A program made the translations under genes and the position numbers. From Lachnospiraceae bacterium (GTDB taxonomy: Bacteria > Bacteroidota > Bacteroidia > Bacteroidales > Muribaculaceae), in assembly GCA_023663655.1 (NCBI GenBank), contig JAMPGZ010000027.1, positions 1 through 39,010 of the forward strand: a stretch of DNA of 39,010 bases, written 5' to 3'. Below the pieces are notes generated by a model that saw only the letters and a list, made by a program, of their open reading frames with translations, was not told the origin of the DNA and made no database searches. Every line of letters starts with the position of its first letter. The first letter of the stretch is position 1. Positions 33,742-39,010 of this stretch are shown piece after piece.

Positions 33742-36057
33742 CTATATCTTGTCCATAATTATATTCTCACCTTCAGCGGTAGCAAACTCCAGGCGATCGC
33801 CCGACAGCGTCTCAGCCTTCTTTCCATTTCGCCACAGCTGCACTTCGCTTCCTTTCCATGGATTCTCCATCACACACGGGCGACCCTTCTCGCTGAACAG
33901 TTCCACCTGCTGCACATCACCATCCTTCAATGCGGCGCTCACAAGGAATGCTCCGTAGGCACGCAGTTTATTGAATGACGCGTCGCGCGACATCACCCAA
34001 TTAGGGAACACCCTCACCACACCCTCGTAACTTTGCAGCAACATCTCATTGATGGTGAGCGGGACTGCAGCAAGCGTCTCGATGCCGCCTCCACCCTGCG
34101 TGATCCACAGATTAGGATACACGGTCAATGCTATGCGCTTCTTCAACCGGTCAAGCAACTGTTCCGCGTCATACCCTACTCTCACGGCACCGGGGAAACA
34201 GGTCTCGATGCCATTATTGTGGGTGTTGCCCCAGTCATCAGCAATGCGCATCTTTCCATCCCAGTGGTTCACATCATCAAGCAGAATAGCGTTGAATGTC
34301 GAGTCGGTCATGGGTCCGGCTACTCCACCCGGCAGAATCAATCCGTGGATCGACACGCGATTCAACCCCGATGGTGCAGGCTCCACGCCCTGCGGACCAC
34401 GTTCCATATTTTTCAGGCTCATTCCGCCACGTTCATTCTCGCCCACGGGATAATCGCTGAGATTAGCCAGTATGTCACGCCACTTAGGCTGCCTGTCGGC
34501 ATCCAATCCGAGAAATTCGCTCATGTCCACCATTCCCTTAAAGAGCATTCTCACAAGCCCCAGTGAGAGCGTGGAATTGAAATCGCCAAGACGGTGCCGC
34601 CACTGCCCCTTGTTGCGGTGGTTGGGCATAACCTCGTTGAAATGGTCCATGTGGATCACATATCGCCCATCCTCCAGCTTCAGATAGTCCTCCCAAAAGT
34701 CGGCACAGGCAAGCATATAAGGATAGACTCTGCGGGCATAATCCTCGTCATAGGCGCTATAGTGACGCATCAACATATTTCCGGCGCTGAACACGGCGTT
34801 GATTTTCTGCCCGAGGAACTTATATCCGTTGTCGATGGTATTTTCACGAGTAGAGTATTTCGCCATCATCTCCTCGGGAGTCAGAGGCCACATAGATGTG
34901 CACAACCCCTTGGGACCAACGCCCACGGGATAGTATATTCCACGGCAACCGAGCAGTTCCGATGCGAGACGCCGCCCTTCATCCATATAATCGAGCAGAG
35001 GCTGGTCAAAATTGTCGGTCAGGTCGATATGATTGGATGAGTAGCAAGCCCAGTAAGGCGCCTGATAGTTATAGTTCAGATGATAGTCGCCACCCCACGC
35101 CGCTTCATCGCGAGTGACGAACGGACCCCATATACCGGGAGCGAATTTTCCCTTTCTTGATGAACTTGCAAAAAGATATTGCGACATATAGTAATAGCGT
35201 TCAAGCTCCTCATCGCCTATCGACACCGATGATTCGTTCCAGAAGTCATTCCACCACCGGCGATGCTCATCCTTCGTCTGTTCAAGCACCTCCACCGTCA
35301 CGCCGTTGGCATCGGCAAGAGCCTGCTCCTTCCATCGGTCAGTGTCATGATTGGTGTATGAAGCTATAGCTATCCATTGCTTCTCTCCGGGTGCCAGTTT
35401 TATCTCGCCTGAAGCCGGCATAGGCTTTCCGGGCATACCTGCGGCAAGGGCTATATGCGAGTCCCACCGCAGCAAGGGTGTGTTTTCAAATGAGCGTGTC
35501 ACCCAATTCACATTGCCATCGTTTCCGCCAGCGGTGACCGATGTGTTTCCCTCAGCCGCCCATAGGCGTGACGACACATCCAACGGTTTGTTTGATTCAA
35601 GCTCCACCACAATCATGTTGCGCGTGGCAGCAACCCACGCCGACATCTCAAGCACAGTATCACCCTTGACAAAGCGACCCTGAATCTCGGCAGTGCCCGG
35701 CAATTGCTCGACCTCGTAGCTCGCTCCGGCGAGAGATGTCGAGTAGATATCAAATCCGCCCGGCAACGCTATTCCGCCGGGATACACCGGATAGGCTCTC
35801 CAGAAATCATTTTTTCCGATGTAAAGACACAGGCTGTCGGGCGACCCGCCCAAAGTGATGCCAAGATCGCCATTTCCGGCAAGAGCCGCATCGGGGGTTT
35901 TAGTTGTCGGAACCATTGCAGGAGGTGCCGTGAGCACCGCCTTGTACCGGTTCATATCCTCGCCCTTTGTCACCTCTCCCGCTTCCGATGAAGCGCATGA
36001 GGCGACAACCAATCCTATTAGTGACGCAATCAAACTGTTGCTGTGATAATGATGCAT
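33742..36057 (-). CDS. GH95-like glycoside hydrolase, lipoprotein
   Basis: A 771-residue protein with a lipoprotein signal (IGLVVASC, Cys about residue 21), so it is anchored in a membrane facing the periplasm or outside. The N-terminal beta-sandwich starts AGNGDLGITLGGSPDSL. The (alpha/alpha)6 barrel shows WGGDYHLNYNYQAPYW, resembling the Asn-x-Asn catalytic segment of GH95 alpha-L-fucosidases. Near ITQGGGGIETLAAVPLTINEMLLQS the Asp-Gly-Asn that usually holds the helper aspartate is not seen, so activity may differ (another sugar, or loss of function). An acceptor such as fucosylated host glycan is inferred only. Confidence 0.75.
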   Translation of the reverse strand: MHHYHSNSLIASLIGLVVASCASSEAGEVTKGEDMNRYKAVLTAPPAMVPTTKTPDAALAGNGDLGITLGGSPDSLCLYIGKNDFWRAYPVYPGGIALPGGFDIYSTSLAGASYEVEQLPGTAEIQGRFVKGDTVLEMSAWVAATRNMIVVELESNKPLDVSSRLWAAEGNTSVTAGGNDGNVNWVTRSFENTPLLRWDSHIALAAGMPGKPMPASGEIKLAPGEKQWIAIASYTNHDTDRWKEQALADANGVTVEVLEQTKDEHRRWWNDFWNESSVSIGDEELERYYYMSQYLFASSSRKGKFAPGIWGPFVTRDEAAWGGDYHLNYNYQAPYWACYSSNHIDLTDNFDQPLLDYMDEGRRLASELLGCRGIYYPVGVGPKGLCTSMWPLTPEEMMAKYSTRENTIDNGYKFLGQKINAVFSAGNMLMRHYSAYDEDYARRVYPYMLACADFWEDYLKLEDGRYVIHMDHFNEVMPNHRNKGQWRHRLGDFNSTLSLGLVRMLFKGMVDMSEFLGLDADRQPKWRDILANLSDYPVGENERGGMSLKNMERGPQGVEPAPSGLNRVSIHGLILPGGVAGPMTDSTFNAILLDDVNHWDGKMRIADDWGNTHNNGIETCFPGAVRVGYDAEQLLDRLKKRIALTVYPNLWITQGGGGIETLAAVPLTINEMLLQSYEGVVRVFPNWVMSRDASFNKLRAYGAFLVSAALKDGDVQQVELFSEKGRPCVMENPWKGSEVQLWRNGKKAETLSGDRLEFATAEGENIIMDKI

Positions 36058-36085
36058 AAATTACTTATTGATTTTTAATTTTTAG

Positions 36086-36115
36086 CAAATTTAAATTCTG
36101 CCGACAGGATTCAAT
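36086..36115 (-). promoter_or_regulatory. Possible promoter of the GH95-like gene
   Basis: On the minus strand ATTG (36115-36112), an 18-nt spacer and TAAATTTG (36093-36086). The spacer is one nucleotide shorter than usual. Confidence 0.5.
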
Positions 36116-36207
36116 GTCACGATTGTCCCAATCATTTTGATTTTAGTCCCAAACCACGACCACAGGCAACATTATCAATGAGATCCCCGAAGTTTTCCAT
36201 ATAAAAG

Positions 36208-36242
36208 CAGTCAGGCTGCGACGATTTGTCGCAGCCTGACTG
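36208..36242 (-). terminator. Terminator of nrdJ
   Basis: CAGTCAGGCTGCGAC (36208-36222) and GTCGCAGCCTGACTG (36228-36242) form a perfect 15-bp stem with a 5-nt loop, 21 nt after the nrdJ stop. The minus strand then reads CTTTTATATGG. Confidence 0.9.
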
Positions 36243-36263
36243 TTATTATATTCTCAACCGGCA

Positions 36264-38798
36264 TCAGCCGCACTTGGAGGTGCCGCATGAGGTGCATATC
36301 AAGCAGCCTTCCTGATAGATGAGAGTCTCGTTGCCGCAATTGGGACAACGCTGACCGCTCGCCTTCATGCCATTGGGAAGATATTTCTTCAACGCGCGTT
36401 CAACACCCATTTTCCATGTGTTGATCGACTGGCTGTCAAGCTCAAGACCGCCCACGAGTTTAAGCACCTGGTCGATGGGCATACCGTAGCGCAACACACC
36501 CGATATGAGCTTAGCATAGTTCCAATATTCAGGATTGAACTTATCTGACAATCCTTCGATAGTGGTTTTGTAGCCACGCTTGTTGATAAACTGGAAGTCA
36601 TAACGCTTTGTGCCATTCTCATCGACAGCCTTTATGATCTTGCCTTTTGTCACGCTCTTCGGACAGAAAATTCCATCTTCATCATCGGCAAGACCGGTGA
36701 ATATCTCGTAAGGCTGACCGTCGACAAGACCCACGAAAGCGATCCACTTCTCCTTGTTGTTCTGGAAACGCACCACGTCGGCTTCCAGCTCCATGGGGCG
36801 TTTATGCACATGAGCGTCATTGATCTTCACGGGTGCGGCAGGTTGCTTTTTCTCCACCGACACAAGCACTCCTGAACGAGAGCCGTCGCGGTAGACGGTG
36901 CACCCCTTGCATCCCGATTTCCATGCCTCTACATATAGTCTGTTCACAAGCTCCTCGGTCACATCAGCCGGAAGATTGATGGTGACAGAAATAGAATGGT
37001 CGACCCACTTCTGCACCCTGCCCTGCATCTTCACCTTCTCCAGCCAGTCAACATCATTGGATGTAGCTTTATAGTAAGGTGAACGTGCCAGAATCTCGTC
37101 AAGCTCTTCCTGAGTGTAATCTTTCTTAACGGGAATGCCGTTGACCTCCATCCAAGTCACAAACTTGGGATGATATACGATATACTCCTCAAATGCGTCG
37201 CCTGTCTCGTCAACAAAGTCGATGTGCACCGCCGGGTCGTTGGGGTTCACCTTGCGGCGACGTTTATAAACGGGCAAGAACACCGGCTCGATTCCTGAGG
37301 TGGTCTGCGTCATGAGACTGGTGGTGCCTGTAGGCGCGATGGTGAGACACGCGATATTTCTACGGCCGTCGCGGAGCATCATCTCATAAAGTTCGGGATC
37401 AGCCTCACGCAGACGGTTGATGTAGGGATTGTTCTTCTCTCTCTCGGAATCATATACTTCAAATGCTCCACGCTCGGCGGCAAGCTGAACCGACGAACGA
37501 TAAGCGGCAAGAGCGAGTGTCTTATGCACTTTTTCCGAGAAATCGGTAGCCTCGGGGGTGCCGTAACGCAATCCGAGTGCGGCTATCATGTCGCCCTCGG
37601 CGGTAGTGCCCACACCTGTGCGGCGGCCTTTGGATGTCTTTGCCTTTATCTTTTCCCACAAGTGGCGTTCAGTCTGCTTCACCTCCGGGAACTCGGGGTC
37701 CTCGTCGATCTTTTCAAGAATGGTGTCAATCTTCTCCATTTCAAGGTCGATGATGTCGTCCATCATGCGCTGCGCCTTACCCACGTGCTCCTTAAACAGG
37801 TCAAAATCAAATTCAGCCTGAGGGGTAAACGGATTCTTCACGTAGCTGTAGAGATTGATGGCAAGCAGGCGGCAGCTGTCGTAGGGGCAAAGCGGAATTT
37901 CGCCGCAAGGATTGGTAGAGATGGTACGGAATCCGAGATCGGCATAGCAGTCGGGCACTGACTCACGGGTGATGGTGTCCCAGAAAAGCACTCCGGGCTC
38001 AGCCGATTTCCAGGCGTTATGCACAATCTTGTTCCATATCGCTGTAGCATCCACCTCTTTTTCAACGGCTGGATTATCAACTGCGTCGACCGGGAATATC
38101 TGACGATAGGGGGTGCCGTCTATCGCAGCACGCATAAAGTCATCGTCAATTCTCACCGATACATTAGCACCGGTCACCTTACCCTCGGTCATCTTAGCGT
38201 CGATAAACGCCTCGCTGTCGGGGTGCTTGATGTTGACTGTCATCATCAAGGCTCCTCGGCGACCATCCTGAGCCACCTCGCGGGTGGAATTGGAATAGCG
38301 CTCCATGAACGGAACAAGACCTGTCGATGTAAGTGCCGAGTTTTTCACCGGTGTTCCCTTTGGACGGATGTGGCTCAGGTCATGCCCCACTCCACCGCGA
38401 CGTTTCATCAACTGCACCTGCTCTTCGTCGATTTTCATGATGCCGCCATAAGAGTCGGGGGTACCATCGACACCGATCACGAAACAGTTGCTCAATGAGC
38501 CTACCTGATGATTGTTGCCGATTCCCGACATCGGGGAACCCTGAGGAACAATGTAACGGAAATTCCGCAACAGTCCCATCACCTCATCATGGCTCATGGG
38601 ATTGGGATAATGTTTTTCGATTCTTACAATCTCATCGGCTATACGCGAGTGCATATCCTCGGGAGTAAGCTCGAAAATATTGCCTGCGGAATCCTTGAGG
38701 GCATACTTTGTGACCCACACACGCGCCGCAAGCTCATCACCACCGAAATATTTCAGCGAGGCTTCGATAGCCTCATCATAAGTATAAATTTTTTCCAC
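36264..38798 (-). CDS. nrdJ: Adenosylcobalamin-dependent (class II) ribonucleotide reductase
   Basis: An 844-residue enzyme that makes deoxyribonucleotides with coenzyme B12, independent of oxygen. NPCGEIPLCPYDSCRL holds the active-site cysteine region, SLSNCFVIGVDGTPDSYGG and RGGVGHDLSHIRPKG form the substrate and effector core, and CLTIAPTGTTSLMTQTTSGIEP is the late barrel motif. A C-terminal redox and zinc-like tail has CPNCGNETL and CLICTSCGTSKCG. The frame is open to a TTG at 38828, but that TTG is part of the promoter -7 box, so the GTG at 38798 (V/M-EKIYTYDEAIEASLKYF) is chosen. No cobalamin riboswitch is seen upstream. Confidence 0.93.
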   Translation of the reverse strand: MEKIYTYDEAIEASLKYFGGDELAARVWVTKYALKDSAGNIFELTPEDMHSRIADEIVRIEKHYPNPMSHDEVMGLLRNFRYIVPQGSPMSGIGNNHQVGSLSNCFVIGVDGTPDSYGGIMKIDEEQVQLMKRRGGVGHDLSHIRPKGTPVKNSALTSTGLVPFMERYSNSTREVAQDGRRGALMMTVNIKHPDSEAFIDAKMTEGKVTGANVSVRIDDDFMRAAIDGTPYRQIFPVDAVDNPAVEKEVDATAIWNKIVHNAWKSAEPGVLFWDTITRESVPDCYADLGFRTISTNPCGEIPLCPYDSCRLLAINLYSYVKNPFTPQAEFDFDLFKEHVGKAQRMMDDIIDLEMEKIDTILEKIDEDPEFPEVKQTERHLWEKIKAKTSKGRRTGVGTTAEGDMIAALGLRYGTPEATDFSEKVHKTLALAAYRSSVQLAAERGAFEVYDSEREKNNPYINRLREADPELYEMMLRDGRRNIACLTIAPTGTTSLMTQTTSGIEPVFLPVYKRRRKVNPNDPAVHIDFVDETGDAFEEYIVYHPKFVTWMEVNGIPVKKDYTQEELDEILARSPYYKATSNDVDWLEKVKMQGRVQKWVDHSISVTINLPADVTEELVNRLYVEAWKSGCKGCTVYRDGSRSGVLVSVEKKQPAAPVKINDAHVHKRPMELEADVVRFQNNKEKWIAFVGLVDGQPYEIFTGLADDEDGIFCPKSVTKGKIIKAVDENGTKRYDFQFINKRGYKTTIEGLSDKFNPEYWNYAKLISGVLRYGMPIDQVLKLVGGLELDSQSINTWKMGVERALKKYLPNGMKASGQRCPNCGNETLIYQEGCLICTSCGTSKCG

Positions 38799-38825
38799 CT
38801 TATCTGTTATTTTTTTCTGTAGCCG

Positions 38826-38857
38826 CAAAGATACGAATAAGCGAGAGCAAAGTCAAA
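38826..38857 (-). promoter_or_regulatory. Promoter of nrdJ
   Basis: On the minus strand TTTG (38857-38854), a 20-nt spacer and TATCTTTG (38833-38826), an exact consensus match. The transcript would start near 38819, about 20 nt before the GTG start. This decides against the upstream TTG as start codon. Confidence 0.78.
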
Positions 38858-38901
38858 TTTATTTGAACTATGCCGAGCGAGAGTATCGTCAAATTTATTT
38901 G
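38841..38901. repeat. Pair of 25-bp direct repeats upstream of nrdJ
   Basis: GCGAGAG-(5 nt)-GTCAAATTTATTTG-type units occur at 38841-38865 and 38877-38901, spaced 36 bp start to start, and differ only at CAAAG versus TATCG inside. Each ends in the near-palindrome CAAATTTATTTG. The first copy spans the -33 element of the nrdJ promoter, so a regulator could act here. Confidence 0.6.
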
Positions 38902-38968
38902 TATTTTGTGACATCATTTTATAAACGATTGTTTTGCATTCACATAATAAACATGACGGGATCCCCGC

Positions 38969-38994
38969 CGGCAACGATGGCGGCTTCGTGTTGG
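38969..38994 (+). repeat. Short dispersed repeat, copy 2 (GNDxxFVL motif)
   Basis: This segment matches 3417-3442 with four transitions and translates as G-N-D-G-G-F-V-L. The window ends 16 nt later, so it may be the edge of a longer repeat or a degraded gene. Confidence 0.45.
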
Positions 38995-39010
38995 TGGTCT
39001 GTGCACATTG

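Noticed and set aside
36264-38828. TTG at 38828 as the nrdJ start
   Set aside because: It coincides with the TTTG of the consensus -7 box, upstream of the expected transcript start. The GTG at 38798 fits the usual N-terminus.

Overview
The window reads as chromosomal DNA of a gut-type Bacteroidales bacterium, most likely a Muribaculaceae relative. This is inferred from gene content and signals, not from a database search. Reasons are promoters of the Bacteroidetes form (TTTG/TTG, 19-21 nt, TAnnTTTG), the lineage-typical families DUF4831 and DUF4491, a long BspA-like leucine-rich-repeat protein with a T9SS-type tail, a GH77 enzyme with N-terminal starch-binding modules, a serine-type sulfatase and a B12-dependent ribonucleotide reductase.

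Layout. 1-460: divergent tRNA genes (Gly; two identical Arg-ACG copies). 460-3321: SpoU-type RNA methyltransferase, Bcp peroxiredoxin and an exported sulfatase. 3492-5238 (minus): hpt-adk plus an unknown helical protein. 5340-7971: NAD(P)HX repair enzyme and an exported DUF4831 protein. 7972-8975: a non-coding kilobase with a candidate small RNA and degenerate hairpin repeats. 8976-15515: lplA-gcvT-gcvH-gcvPA-gcvPB-lpd, one tightly packed operon encoding all four glycine cleavage proteins plus the ligase that can lipoylate GcvH. 15792-21406: glutaminase, DUF4491, ribosomal protein S1, Tgt and an LptF/LptG-type permease. 21471-25666 (minus): exported 5'-nucleotidase, thioesterase, DprA and nucleoside phosphorylase. 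25700-29700: the most unusual stretch (below). 29717-38798: MalQ, an exported UroD/MtaA-fold protein, a GH95-like lipoprotein and NrdJ.

The unusual stretch is a roughly 3.3 kb cassette bounded by two direct repeats of about 350 bp (25914-26290 and 29275-29617). Reading on the minus strand it holds a consensus promoter, a long leader with nested complementary segments that predict a rod-like structured RNA, two small unknown genes coupled to each other by an ATGA overlap, and the large leucine-rich-repeat gene coupled to the second of them. The flanking repeats begin with a 51-bp tandem array built on a 20-bp perfect palindrome and continue into dense arrays of short hairpins whose stems differ in sequence while the loops belong to a few small types. 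A decayed inverted copy of the same repeat lies at 8165-8360.

Functionally the neighbourhood mixes housekeeping (translation, nucleotide salvage, one-carbon supply, dNTP synthesis) with glycan use (sulfatase, GH77, GH95-like). No transposase, integrase, phage gene or CRISPR array was seen.
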